A stretch of 64,000 nt of DNA from the NCBI GenBank assembly GCA_946403085.1, contig CAMIYM010000004.1, positions 124,001 through 188,000 of the forward strand. The letters are read 5' to 3'. The notes beneath the pieces are model-generated. The model ran no database searches and had not been told where the DNA came from. It saw only the letters and a program-made list of their open reading frames with translations. Both the position numbers and the translations under genes were made by a program. The DNA comes from an uncultured Clostridia bacterium (lineage in GTDB: Bacteria > Bacillota > Clostridia > Saccharofermentanales > Saccharofermentanaceae). Position 1 is the first letter of the stretch. Each line of letters opens with the position of its first letter. Positions 45,717-54,145 of this stretch are shown here, one piece after another.

Positions 45717-46907
45717 TCAAAGCTCTGCTCTGTGGCTTATGCCGAGTTCCTCTGCAACTGCGAAGAATGCCTTTCTGGAGTTTCTGATAGAGACTTCAGA
45801 AACACAGAAAGCAAGGCGGCAGTAGCCGGGACGTGCAAAGCTTGAGCCCTTAACAAGAAGGAGATTCTGCTTTGCGCAGATCTTGGAGAATTCCTCATCG
45901 GTTAATCCCTTAGGCGTATTCATGAAGATGTAGAGCGCGCCGTTAGGCTTAACTGCATCAAAGCCGGCATCGATAATGTTGGAGTAAAGAAGGTTCCTTC
46001 TGTTCTCGTAGTTAGCACCATCAACTTTTGCATAGATTGCCTTCTCGATGACTCTCTGCCAGATTGCAGGTGCGTTGACGCTTCCGAGCGTTCTGTTGGA
46101 AAGAACGATAGCACCTGTAAGCTCTGCGAAGTCTGCGCACTTGGGTGATACGAGTGTATATCCGATTCTCTCGCCGGGAAGTGACAAAGACTTGCTCCAT
46201 GAGAAGCAGATGATGAGGTTGTCGATATACTTGAGAGCAGCAGGAACTTCAGCTCCATCGTAAGCGAGATCGATATAAGGCTCATCAGAGATCACATAGA
46301 TAGTGTGATCCTGCTTCTTGAGCATATCGTTAAGCTCAGTAAGGAGCTCTGCGGGATATACAACGCCGGAAGGGTTGTTAGGTGAGTTTACGATGATCGC
46401 CTTTGTCCTGGAAGTGATGGCCTTTTCGATATCAGCGATAACGGGCATGAAGGAATCGTCTGTCTGTACGATTACGACCTTGCCGCCATGGTTTGCAACA
46501 TAGCCGTTGTATTCCATGAAGTAGGGAGCCAGAAGGATGACTTCATCGTCTGCATCAAGGATGGAATGAAGGACATCGTTCATTGCGGATGCAGCACCGA
46601 CTGTCATGCAGACTGCGTCAGGACCGATCTCGATGCCAGCTTCCTTGCCGCGCTTTTCAGCAACGATCGTACGTGTAGAAGGATAGCCTGCGTTAGGCAT
46701 ATAACCGTGCATGCCGGGAATGGGATTCTCAGCCAGGTCCTTAAGAGCATCGAATACTTCCTTCGGGGGCTCTAAGTCAGGATTGCCGATAGAGAAATCA
46801 TAAACGTTATCAGCACCATAGATAGCCTTAAGTCTTCCGCCTTCTTCGAACATCTTGCGGATCTCTGAACCGCCCTTAAGAGCTTCAGCCATTTTCTTTG
46901 AGATCAT
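45717..46907 (-). CDS. Class I/II PLP-dependent aminotransferase
   Basis: The 396-residue enzyme has SIGNPDLEPP, the substrate-phosphate region GAASAMN, NSPNNPSGVVYP, SDEPYIDLAYDG, and the PLP Lys in SWSKSLSLPGERIGY. C-terminal Arg is in GYCRLAF. Overall it belongs to the aspartate/aromatic aminotransferase group. AGAGGT gives a ribosome site. Substrate is undecided (Asp, Ala or aromatic). It is convergent with the sortase gene and divergent from the second palindrome array, whose edge lies 90 bases from its start codon. Confidence 0.9.
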   Translation of the reverse strand: MISKKMAEALKGGSEIRKMFEEGGRLKAIYGADNVYDFSIGNPDLEPPKEVFDALKDLAENPIPGMHGYMPNAGYPSTRTIVAEKRGKEAGIEIGPDAVCMTVGAASAMNDVLHSILDADDEVILLAPYFMEYNGYVANHGGKVVIVQTDDSFMPVIADIEKAITSRTKAIIVNSPNNPSGVVYPAELLTELNDMLKKQDHTIYVISDEPYIDLAYDGAEVPAALKYIDNLIICFSWSKSLSLPGERIGYTLVSPKCADFAELTGAIVLSNRTLGSVNAPAIWQRVIEKAIYAKVDGANYENRRNLLYSNIIDAGFDAVKPNGALYIFMNTPKGLTDEEFSKICAKQNLLLVKGSSFARPGYCRLAFCVSEVSIRNSRKAFFAVAEELGISHRAEL

Positions 46908-46930
46908 AGTAATACCTCTGATTCTTAAAA

Positions 46931-46959
46931 ATTATAGGAATAAATATAGCACAAATAAA
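46931..46959 (-). promoter_or_regulatory. Promoter of the minus-strand aminotransferase gene
   Basis: On the minus strand TTTATT and TATAAT are 17 bp apart, 24 bases before the start codon. Confidence 0.55.
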
Positions 46960-46997
46960 GATGGAAACGCAGATGTGTTATAGCAAGAAACGGTCAT

Positions 46998-47192
46998 TCT
47001 AATCCAAATCGATTGATATTACATGTTTGGATCAGATTGAGGTCCTATATTTAATCCTGATCATCGAAAATAGCGTGTGTTGATTAGAATTGGGCTTTAG
47101 AACTAATCCAAGTCTACTAAATCATAAGTTTGGATTAGATATAAGGATTGAAATCTAATCCAAACCGCTGAGTGTGGATAGATTGGATCAAT
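46998..47192. repeat. Array of four phased 38-39-bp inverted repeats (TCTAATCCAAA / TTTGGATTAGA)
   Basis: Units lie at 46998-47036, 47050-47088, 47102-47139 and 47154-47192. Each has 11-bp arms around a 16-17-bp centre. Unit starts are exactly 52 bp apart, about five helical turns, leaving only 13-14 bp between units. Arms vary at one to four positions (unit 2 TTTAATCCTGA, unit 4 right arm ATTGGATCAAT). One TCGAAAA lies inside unit 2. The array ends 57 bases before the start of the second PD-(D/E)XK-like gene. The arm sequence differs from the first array except for the shared CCAAA end. Confidence 0.9.
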
Positions 47193-47249
47193 ATCATATC
47201 AAATATCTATTTCAATCACCTAAGGATTATAAGTTATATGGAGGATAGA

Positions 47250-48038
47250 ATGAACACCAGACTACATAATATTATTAATGAACGGATAAATGTGATAGAG
47301 CTTACTTCGAAAGCTGTCCGGAAGAAGCTCAGTTCCTATCCGGAAGGAAGGATCAAGGTTTGCCGGCAGGGAAAGAATGTTTACTACTATTTCATCAGTA
47401 GTACTAATGAGACAAGACTTTTGAAGAAAACTGATCAAAGGCTTACTAGTGATCTGCTTCAAAAAGGATATTATGAACAAGTAATAAAGGCTTTGAATAA
47501 TGAACTGAATGTGTTGACGAAGGCTGAACGCAAATATCCGGAACTGGTAGCTGAAGATATTTATAATCAGTTGTCAGATGACCGGAAGAGATTCGTAAAA
47601 CCTATTGTTCTCTCAGATGAGCAATATAGAGACAGATGGCTTGCTCAGAAATATGATAAGAAACCAATCGCCGAAGCGTATTCATATAACAGGACTCTGA
47701 AAGGAGATATTGTCAGGTCAAAGTCCGAAGTGATAATTGCTGACAGGTTGTACTTAAAGAATATCCCTTATAAATACGAGTGCCCGTTAATTGTTGACGG
47801 CAAAATCATTCATCCGGATTTTACGATTTTGAGAATGAGTGACAGGAAAATAGTGTATTACGAGCATTGCGGCAGAATGGATGATCCTGAATACTCAAGG
47901 GATATGGTTTTAAGGTCCAGAGATTATTCTCGTGAAGGTATTTTTCAAGGTGACAGGTTATTCTATACATTTGAAACTTCGAATATGCCTTTGGATATAA
48001 GCATACTTGATAGAATGATAGAACAGAATTTCCGTTAA
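47250..48038 (+). CDS. PD-(D/E)XK nuclease-fold protein, array-associated (copy B)
   Basis: The start at 47250 (MNTRLHNIINER) has GGAGG five bases upstream and gives 262 residues, close to the 266 of the paralog at 6757-7557. An earlier in-frame start would run into the palindromes. Shared blocks in order: the helical N-half, RPIVLSDEQ-like KPIVLSDEQYRDRW, DKKPIAEA, RSKSEVIIADRL (Glu), IPYKYECPL, KIIHPDFTIL (Pro-Asp), VYYEHCGRMDDPEY (Glu-X-Cys here against Glu-X-Leu there, His kept), GDRLFYTFET and MPLDISILDRMI. The nuclease-like region is clearly more similar than the N-terminal half, which may read the array-specific palindromes. It converges with the GGDEF-EAL gene. Confidence 0.75.
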   Translation: MNTRLHNIINERINVIELTSKAVRKKLSSYPEGRIKVCRQGKNVYYYFISSTNETRLLKKTDQRLTSDLLQKGYYEQVIKALNNELNVLTKAERKYPELVAEDIYNQLSDDRKRFVKPIVLSDEQYRDRWLAQKYDKKPIAEAYSYNRTLKGDIVRSKSEVIIADRLYLKNIPYKYECPLIVDGKIIHPDFTILRMSDRKIVYYEHCGRMDDPEYSRDMVLRSRDYSREGIFQGDRLFYTFETSNMPLDISILDRMIEQNFR

Positions 48039-48106
48039 TGGATAATAGTGTCAGAGGATTATTATCACGGTCGAAAAAAAATCGCGATAATGACAGCAGA
48101 TTGCGG

Positions 48107-49771
48107 TTATGCCTGAACGTCAGGTACAGCTGCAGAGTTCTCGACTTCGTATTCAGGATGCTGAAGTCTGCTTACGAAGAAACGCTCGGACATCGGCTTA
48201 TCGTAGAAGAAAGACTGGAAGAGATTACAGCCGCACATCAAGAGATCGTCAGCCTGCTTCTGTGACTCGACACCTTCGCAGATTACCTTATAGCCAAGAG
48301 TATTGGCGAGGTTGATCATGTCGTTGGCGATGATACGTCCTCTCGGATCTTCCGGGTCGAATCTGTCGGCATCGATCTTAACGTAGCTTGCTTCCATATC
48401 GTGGAGAAGGGTAAGCGTTGACTGGCCTGTGCTGAACTTATCGAGCGTGACAAGAACGCCGGCTTCGCTCAATGTGTGGCTTACGTTCTTAAGGACAGGC
48501 ATTCTCTGAGTAAAGTCAGGCTCTGAGAATTCGATACCGATAAGGTTGTGATCAACACCATATTTGTCGATTACTTCAAGGATGTCATCAGCGATAGCCG
48601 CATTGAAGAGGTGGCGGCCTGAGAAGTTTACTGTGATAGGAACGATCGAGAGGCCCTGTTCCTGCCAGGACTTGATGTTCTTGCAGACGTTTTCAAGGAC
48701 ATAGAAGTCGATCTTGGTAACGATACCTGAATCGGTAGCAAGAGTGATGAATTCCTGAGGCGCGATGATCTTGCCGTCCAGGGGCCATCTTGCAAGTGCT
48801 TCTGCAGCGTGAAGGGCAGGCTTACCCTGGAGACTGATTACCGGCTGATAGTAGATCAGGAACTTGTTCTCGTTAAGAGCTCTGGTCAATGTCTCGGTAT
48901 TATTGTGATTGGATTCGTTGATGGCATCTGAATAGTAGACGATATCAACGTTATTCTTTTTTGAATAACTGAATGCCTGTGAGCATTCGCCCATTACGTG
49001 ATTTCCGAAGCGGTGGTTCGAACGGATCGTCGTGATTCCTGCTCTGCAGTTGAAGATGTGTTCGAATCTGTCGCCGCCGTAAGTCAGTGTGACAGGAACT
49101 GAAGCTATGAACTTCTCAAGTTCAGGCAGACGGGAAGTGATAACGACTACAACGAAGTTATCGCCGCCAAGATGAACTGCAAATTCGCCTCTGCTTTCAT
49201 CAGCGAATGAATTGAGCTTGGCGCCGAACATCTTGATAGCAGAACCTGCGATATCGGAACCGAAATATCTGTTGAGCTGGTTAACGTGCTTGATGTTAAC
49301 GAAAGCAACGGAGTATCTGGTAGCTGATCCGTCAGTGAACATCTCATCGAATCTTGCGAAGAGGTAGTTCTGGTTATGCATTCCGAATTCTATATCGTTG
49401 TTGTAGATGAAAGAATACTGGCTGCTTAATCGCATGACAGAGATCCTGCTGGCGACGCTCTCGCTGAATACCTGCATAAACTCTTCCTGCTCGACAGTCT
49501 TCTGGGGAGGGAATTGCTTGTAGGTGAATCTGATTACGACTGTGACTGAATCATTGCCGCCAAGTATTATCTCGAAAAATTCCTGACCGACATTGTCGGA
49601 AAGATAATCGACATTTTTGGATACAGGCTTGCCGCTGATGAATACGGTATCTTCGATCTTCGCGATGGACAGATAGTCGGCAAACTTTGCGAATTTATCG
49701 TTGAACTTACAATCGGCGCATTCGTCGAGAGTATCAAAGAAAGTTTTTATGTCAGGTATGCCTGCGATCAT
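48107..49771 (-). CDS. GGDEF-EAL protein with degenerate catalytic motifs
   Basis: This 554-residue protein has an unrecognised N-terminal domain (about 1-110), a GGDEF-like domain (about 125-275) and an EAL domain (about 290-545). The cyclase motif reads GGDNF, so c-di-GMP synthesis is unlikely. In the EAL part, EALAR, VNFS, EFSE, KID and EGVE positions are present. However the DDFG motif reads DKFS and the QG of the last loop reads QS, which removes a metal-binding Asp in family terms. It is probably a c-di-GMP binding or regulatory protein, or a weak phosphodiesterase. The ATG at 49771 has AAAGGA upstream; a TTG nine codons earlier is possible. No membrane segment is seen. Confidence 0.82.
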   Translation of the reverse strand: MIAGIPDIKTFFDTLDECADCKFNDKFAKFADYLSIAKIEDTVFISGKPVSKNVDYLSDNVGQEFFEIILGGNDSVTVVIRFTYKQFPPQKTVEQEEFMQVFSESVASRISVMRLSSQYSFIYNNDIEFGMHNQNYLFARFDEMFTDGSATRYSVAFVNIKHVNQLNRYFGSDIAGSAIKMFGAKLNSFADESRGEFAVHLGGDNFVVVVITSRLPELEKFIASVPVTLTYGGDRFEHIFNCRAGITTIRSNHRFGNHVMGECSQAFSYSKKNNVDIVYYSDAINESNHNNTETLTRALNENKFLIYYQPVISLQGKPALHAAEALARWPLDGKIIAPQEFITLATDSGIVTKIDFYVLENVCKNIKSWQEQGLSIVPITVNFSGRHLFNAAIADDILEVIDKYGVDHNLIGIEFSEPDFTQRMPVLKNVSHTLSEAGVLVTLDKFSTGQSTLTLLHDMEASYVKIDADRFDPEDPRGRIIANDMINLANTLGYKVICEGVESQKQADDLLMCGCNLFQSFFYDKPMSERFFVSRLQHPEYEVENSAAVPDVQA

Positions 49772-49868
49772 GATCTGTCCTTTAATTATAATTCTCAATT
49801 TTATGTCACTTATAGAACTATTACAACTTTTAATTTAATTATCAAAAAAATAAGATACTGAGGTATAC

Positions 49869-50243
49869 ATGAAAACAAAGAATAAAACATTCAAACAATA
49901 CATCGGAGCTGCCGGTGAAGATGCTGCCGTAAAGCTCCTTAAAGACAAGGGTTTTAATATCCTTAGGCGCAATTACAGAGTCCACAATGTCGGTGAGATA
50001 GACATAATTGCCGAGAAGGATTGGGATATCCATATAGTTGAAGTCAGGACAAGACTGAATATCGGATCTTATCCTGATTCGGCTGAGTCTGTCATCTGGA
50101 CCAAGAGGAAGAAGGTGATAAGAACAGCTGAACGCTTTGTCGCTGAGTTTGGCTTGTATGATAAGAATCTGGTTTTCGAAGTGGCACAGGTAACGCACGA
50201 TAATGCAGGGAATATAAAGCGGATAGATTTTATTCCTTTCTGA
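49869..50243 (+). CDS. yraN: UPF0102 family protein YraN
   Basis: The 124-residue protein has the UPF0102 pattern: GAAGEDAAVKLLKDKGFNILRRNYR, the EIDIIAEKD block and VEVRTRL. This is a PD-(D/E)XK-like fold, with Asp and Glu-X-Arg positions where nucleases have Asp and Glu-X-Lys. The biological role is unsettled; it is often near rnhB or topoisomerase genes, which are not here. GAGG lies eight bases before the ATG. Confidence 0.9.
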   Translation: MKTKNKTFKQYIGAAGEDAAVKLLKDKGFNILRRNYRVHNVGEIDIIAEKDWDIHIVEVRTRLNIGSYPDSAESVIWTKRKKVIRTAERFVAEFGLYDKNLVFEVAQVTHDNAGNIKRIDFIPF

Positions 50244-50261
50244 TGGCATGTTTTTTCATAG

Positions 50262-50270
50262 TGATATAAT
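50262..50270 (+). promoter_or_regulatory. Extended -10 promoter
   Basis: TGATATAAT forms a TG-extended perfect -10, 30 bases before the next gene's start. Confidence 0.5.
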
Positions 50271-50300
50271 GGTGCAAGTATTTGGAAAAGGAGAATGGTA

Positions 50301-51074
50301 ATGGCTGAGTTTTTGCTGCTTTGCCCTGCGCTCATCGCTGTAATAACAGCGTTTGTTCTTATGATCAAATTCCGTAAGACAAACAAACCTGAAAAGATCT
50401 CTCTGGTCTTTGCTGTTATAGCTCTCGTTTTCGGAATCTCGTTTATATGCTTTTCGCTTTTCCCGTTTGAGTATACCGGCGAAAAGGGTCTCGATTATAT
50501 AGGACAGGCCATGGCTTGGGCCATGATCATGAATGCGATCCAGATATCTTTATTCGTTGCTTATCTCAGCTTCGCCATTGCCGGTACGGTATATGCTTTC
50601 AAGGCGTTTAAGGATAAGGACAAGAGGAAAAAAGGCATCCTGGCGCTTGTTGTTGCATGGGTGTGCGGAGTGTTAATCGGAAGCATAATTACAGTAAATG
50701 CCATCTCTGACATGAATAACAAAAAGAACATAAGCGTAGACGTTAAGGATGTAGCTGTAACCAATGACAGTGAAGGCAAAGCAGCTGTGGTCTTCACGCT
50801 TGAGCTTCATAATGGCTCGAAAAGATCTATCACATACCTTTCTTCTGTTTATGAAGAAGTAACACAGTATGATCTTGAAATATACCATACGCCGGTCACG
50901 GATCTCCTGGATGAATCGGATGAGGATATCAAGAAGGTTGAACCCGGTGAGTCTATCACTATCAGGAGATCATACAGATTGAACGATGCGGACGGCCCGG
51001 TCAGGATCGTTTGCCGAAGTTATGACGGTAAAGTCATTTATGTCGACAGCGAATTCAGGCCCGCTGATTCTTAA
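50301..51074 (+). CDS. Membrane protein with an extracytoplasmic FxLyD/DUF5067-like domain
   Basis: The start at 50301 has AAGGAG seven bases upstream. The 257-residue protein has four hydrophobic segments (about 3-21, 32-53, 68-95, 108-130) and then a beta-rich domain (about 140-255). That domain (VAVTNDSEGKAAVVFTLELHNGSKRS, VEPGESITIRRSYRL, YDGKVIYVDSEF) is like the DUF5067/DUF4352 group of exported Ig-like domains. Function is not known. It lies alone between yraN and a lipoprotein gene. Confidence 0.6.
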   Translation: MAEFLLLCPALIAVITAFVLMIKFRKTNKPEKISLVFAVIALVFGISFICFSLFPFEYTGEKGLDYIGQAMAWAMIMNAIQISLFVAYLSFAIAGTVYAFKAFKDKDKRKKGILALVVAWVCGVLIGSIITVNAISDMNNKKNISVDVKDVAVTNDSEGKAAVVFTLELHNGSKRSITYLSSVYEEVTQYDLEIYHTPVTDLLDESDEDIKKVEPGESITIRRSYRLNDADGPVRIVCRSYDGKVIYVDSEFRPADS

Positions 51075-51164
51075 GTATTTGCCTTTTATTTTGTTCGAAA
51101 AAACTAATTGCAAAAATCTCAAATAATCCTAAGATATAGTGATTCTAAAACATGGAGGCGTTTT

Positions 51165-52574
51165 ATGAAGAGAAAAGCTATAGCTTTACTTCTTGCTGCC
51201 GCAATGGGACTTTCTTTATGCGCATGCGGTAAGACAAGCGGGAGCGAAGCGACAAAAGATGATAATGACAACAATGTCCCCGTTGATAACGGTGAGAGTG
51301 ATGCATCTGAATCTAAGGGGATTTCCGGTGAAGAGCCGATCTTTGCGGTAACATCAGGTGTTTCAGAGGATAGAATCTGGGTTGAATTCGGAGAAGGAGA
51401 ATCTCATAGTCAAGCCTTAATTGATACTGATGGCAATGCATTGTTTGTTTCTGATCATGTTGGGGACCATACCGAAGTCCACAACGGAGTTACTTTCTGT
51501 ACTATTCATGCACCCGGAAGCGGTGAGTATAACAACGATCTTTATATTCTTGATAAAGATGGTAAAGAGATAACGAGTTTTGTTGACAGTGAGACAAGAT
51601 ACGATATTCTTGCGGCTGAAGGCGGAAACTGCCTCTTGTATGAATATAAGGGCTCAAGCCACAAGCTTTGCTTTATGAATTCAAAAGGCGAGATCTATTA
51701 TTCACGTGATATTGATTCTAATGCATCAAAGTGGCTTTCACTTACTTCACAAAGTGTTGTTAAAGCAGGTGAGGGTATTTATGTGGTCAGGGTATTTGAT
51801 GAAGCTTCAAATACTTCACATGTTTATCTTGCAAATTTCAATACCCCGAATGTTGTTCATTCAACAAATCAGAAGAGATTTAAATTCAGACTGGGATGCA
51901 TTGTTTTTGATGGTGATGACGGTGCTTCATATTATCAGGCTCTTCCTATTGAAGCCTATGCTGATGATGCCGCATTTGAGGCAGCGCTTGATAAGGTTTT
52001 TGAAGGCGAAAAATACTATACGGCCGGAGAGAACAGGAATCTTTTTGATATGAAGTCTGCAACTAAAGGTGCGACGATCAAATACATATTTGAGGATTAC
52101 CTTGTTTCTGAGATGTGCACATTAGACGGCTATGTATATCTCTCACTTTGTGACCGTTCACTTGAAAAAAGTTTCTATGTTGTCATTGATATTAACGGAA
52201 ATAAGCTTTATGACATTAAGCCAATGGATAAGGATATTAAGATCATTGATATGATAGACGGAAACCTCATTTGCAAAGATGGTGTGATCCTTAAGACAGG
52301 TGAAAAGGTAGGTTTTGACAAACTTCCTTCAGATCTGAAGCTTTCCCGCGATATCTATTTCAGCTATGGTTGCTTTGCAAATACAGGTGACAGGTCGTTG
52401 AAAGAGGACCAGAACACAGGTGTTTTCGGCTATACATCTTTCTACGGTGGTATTATGAACGGATATTATATTCCCCGTCCTGAAATGGCAGAAGATGCTG
52501 TGGAGATGAAATTTCCTAATAGTATCCAGACTTTAGACGGCAGCAAGGTAGTTACTACTGTAAAGGTCGGCTAA
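51165..52574 (+). CDS. Lipoprotein, unrecognised
   Basis: The start at 51165 (MKRKAIALLLAAAMGLSLCACGK) follows GGAGG. It has a lipoprotein signal peptide with lipobox LCAC (lipid-bearing Cys near residue 21) and an acidic Asp/Asn/Ser linker. The rest, about 400 residues, looks like a repeating beta structure: the short blocks IDTDGNALF, LDKDGKEIT, MNSKGEIYYS, IDINGNKLYD recur. This fits a beta-propeller or WG-type repeat protein. It is attached to the outside of the membrane. A terminator follows. I do not recognise a substrate or partner. Confidence 0.65.
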   Translation: MKRKAIALLLAAAMGLSLCACGKTSGSEATKDDNDNNVPVDNGESDASESKGISGEEPIFAVTSGVSEDRIWVEFGEGESHSQALIDTDGNALFVSDHVGDHTEVHNGVTFCTIHAPGSGEYNNDLYILDKDGKEITSFVDSETRYDILAAEGGNCLLYEYKGSSHKLCFMNSKGEIYYSRDIDSNASKWLSLTSQSVVKAGEGIYVVRVFDEASNTSHVYLANFNTPNVVHSTNQKRFKFRLGCIVFDGDDGASYYQALPIEAYADDAAFEAALDKVFEGEKYYTAGENRNLFDMKSATKGATIKYIFEDYLVSEMCTLDGYVYLSLCDRSLEKSFYVVIDINGNKLYDIKPMDKDIKIIDMIDGNLICKDGVILKTGEKVGFDKLPSDLKLSRDIYFSYGCFANTGDRSLKEDQNTGVFGYTSFYGGIMNGYYIPRPEMAEDAVEMKFPNSIQTLDGSKVVTTVKVG

Positions 52575-52600
52575 CTGTTTAGTACCATAAAATTTCATGT

Positions 52601-52639
52601 GAACCACCGGATGATAGCTTCCGGTGGTTCATTTATTTT
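52601..52639 (+). terminator. Terminator after the lipoprotein gene
   Basis: GAACCACCGG and CCGGTGGTTC pair perfectly over a 10-base loop, followed by ATTTATTTT. Confidence 0.9.
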
Positions 52640-52689
52640 GGGGTGTTTATAAGGCCAAATGCAGATTTAGGTTGTGCAACGTGCCGAAT

Positions 52690-52710
52690 TTGCTCGAAAA
52701 TGCATTTTCG
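52690..52710. promoter_or_regulatory. Palindromic element shared with the 15.8-kb promoter
   Basis: TTGCTCGAAAATGCATTTT (52690-52708) matches 18 of 19 bases of 15843-15861, and the copy here extends to a perfect 16-bp palindrome CGAAAATGCATTTTCG (52695-52710). It lies upstream of the aminotransferase promoter. Confidence 0.5.
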
Positions 52711-52745
52711 CGAACAAGAAATGCCATTTTAGCAAGTTTTATTTA

Positions 52746-52773
52746 TTGCTTTAATTAGTTAATAGACTATAAT
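52746..52773 (+). promoter_or_regulatory. Promoter of the aminotransferase-purB unit
   Basis: TTGCTT (52746-52751) and TATAAT (52768-52773) are 16 bp apart, 83 bases before the start codon. The leader (52780-52856) shows no known riboswitch pattern. Confidence 0.6.
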
Positions 52774-52856
52774 TGTTGAGGTTTTTGAGCGGGTGGGCTC
52801 ATAGAAAAATGCAAGATTGCAAATTCAAAATTTCATTTTAGAAAGGTTGGCAGATC

Positions 52857-54143
52857 ATGAAGGGTTACCGTGAGATGACAAAAGAAGAGCTCTTGAATGA
52901 GAGAAAAGAGCTGAATGAACGCTATGAGAAGTGCAAGGCACTTAATCTTACGCTCGACATGACTCGTGGTAAGCCTTCACCGATTCAGCTCGATCTTTCA
53001 AACGACATATATGAAGGTCTTAAGGATGGCTTTAAGACAGCTAAGAACGAAGATACCAGAAACTACGGTATCGCTCCCGGAATTGAAGAGATCAGAAAGA
53101 TCTTTGCTGATATCCTTGGTACAGACAAGGACAATATCTTCATGGGTAATTCCTCATCTTTGAACCAGATGTTCGATGCGATCATGCGTGCAATGGTCTT
53201 TGGTGAGATCGATTCACCCAAGCCCTGGTCACAGGTAGAGGGAAGAAAGTGGCTTTGCCCGGCTCCGGGTTATGACAGACATTTCAGAGTTACTGAGACA
53301 ATGGGCTTCGAGCTTATTCCTGTTCCCATGACAGAGAATGGCCCTGACATGGACGTTGTTGAGGAACTCGTTAAGGACGAGAAGGTAAAGGGTATCTGGT
53401 GCGTTCCTTGCTATTCCAACCCTGATGGCGTTGTCTATTCCGTTGAGACATGCGAGAGACTTGCAAAGATGGAGACAGGCGCATCTGACTTCAGGATCTT
53501 CTGGGATAACGCATACGTTGTTCACCACCTTTATGAGGACAGATCCACATGGGGCAAGCTTCCTGACATGCTCTCACTTTGCGAATCCTATGGTCACGCC
53601 AACAGAGTCTATGAGTTCGCTTCTTCATCCAAGATCACATTTGCCGGCGGCGGAATCTCCTGCTTTGCAGCAAATAAGGACAATATGACATATACAAAGA
53701 AGTATCTGAACGCACAGACAATCTGCACCAACAAGGTAAACCAGCTTGCTCATGCAAGATTCCTTCCTGATCTGGAAGCAGTATATGCACACATGATGAA
53801 GCATGCTGAGATCCTCCGTCCCAAGTTCGAGGCTTGCCAGAAGGTTCTTAATGAAGAACTTGGTTTTGATGATCTCTGGCACTGGACAGATCCTAAGGGC
53901 GGATATTTCGTAAGCTTCTATGCTATGCCCGGTACAGCTACAAAGGTTGTCGAGATGTGCAAGGAGGCAGGCGTTGCTCTTACTCCTGCAGGCGCAAGCT
54001 ATCCGTATGGAAAGGACCCTGCTGATTCAAATATCAGACTTGCTCCTTCATTCCCGGTTGTCGAAGATATCGAGAAAGCCGTCAGAATCCTTACGATCTG
54101 TGCTAAAATCACAGCAGTGGATAAATTGTTGGAGGATCTTTAA
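52857..54143 (+). CDS. Aspartate aminotransferase-like protein (PF12897-type)
   Basis: The 428-residue enzyme has the features of the atypical class I aminotransferase group often called MocR-like C-terminal or Asp_aminotransf. These are LDMTRGKPSPIQLDLS near the start, NYGIAPGIEEIRKIFAD, GNSSSLNQMFD, CPAPGYDRHF, CVPCYSNPDGVVYS, WDNAYVVHH and the PLP Lys in SSSKITFAGGG. C-terminal Arg is in NIRLAPSFP. No HTH domain is present. It is 2 bases upstream of purB, so a role in supplying Asp for adenylosuccinate formation is attractive but unproven. Confidence 0.85.
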   Translation: MKGYREMTKEELLNERKELNERYEKCKALNLTLDMTRGKPSPIQLDLSNDIYEGLKDGFKTAKNEDTRNYGIAPGIEEIRKIFADILGTDKDNIFMGNSSSLNQMFDAIMRAMVFGEIDSPKPWSQVEGRKWLCPAPGYDRHFRVTETMGFELIPVPMTENGPDMDVVEELVKDEKVKGIWCVPCYSNPDGVVYSVETCERLAKMETGASDFRIFWDNAYVVHHLYEDRSTWGKLPDMLSLCESYGHANRVYEFASSSKITFAGGGISCFAANKDNMTYTKKYLNAQTICTNKVNQLAHARFLPDLEAVYAHMMKHAEILRPKFEACQKVLNEELGFDDLWHWTDPKGGYFVSFYAMPGTATKVVEMCKEAGVALTPAGASYPYGKDPADSNIRLAPSFPVVEDIEKAVRILTICAKITAVDKLLEDL

Positions 54144-54145
54144 TA

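Noticed and set aside
47172..47249. Extended N-terminus of the second PD-(D/E)XK-like protein
   Set aside because: The extension would be translated through the fourth palindrome; GGAGG at 47240-47244 fits the ATG at 47250, which also gives the paralog's length.
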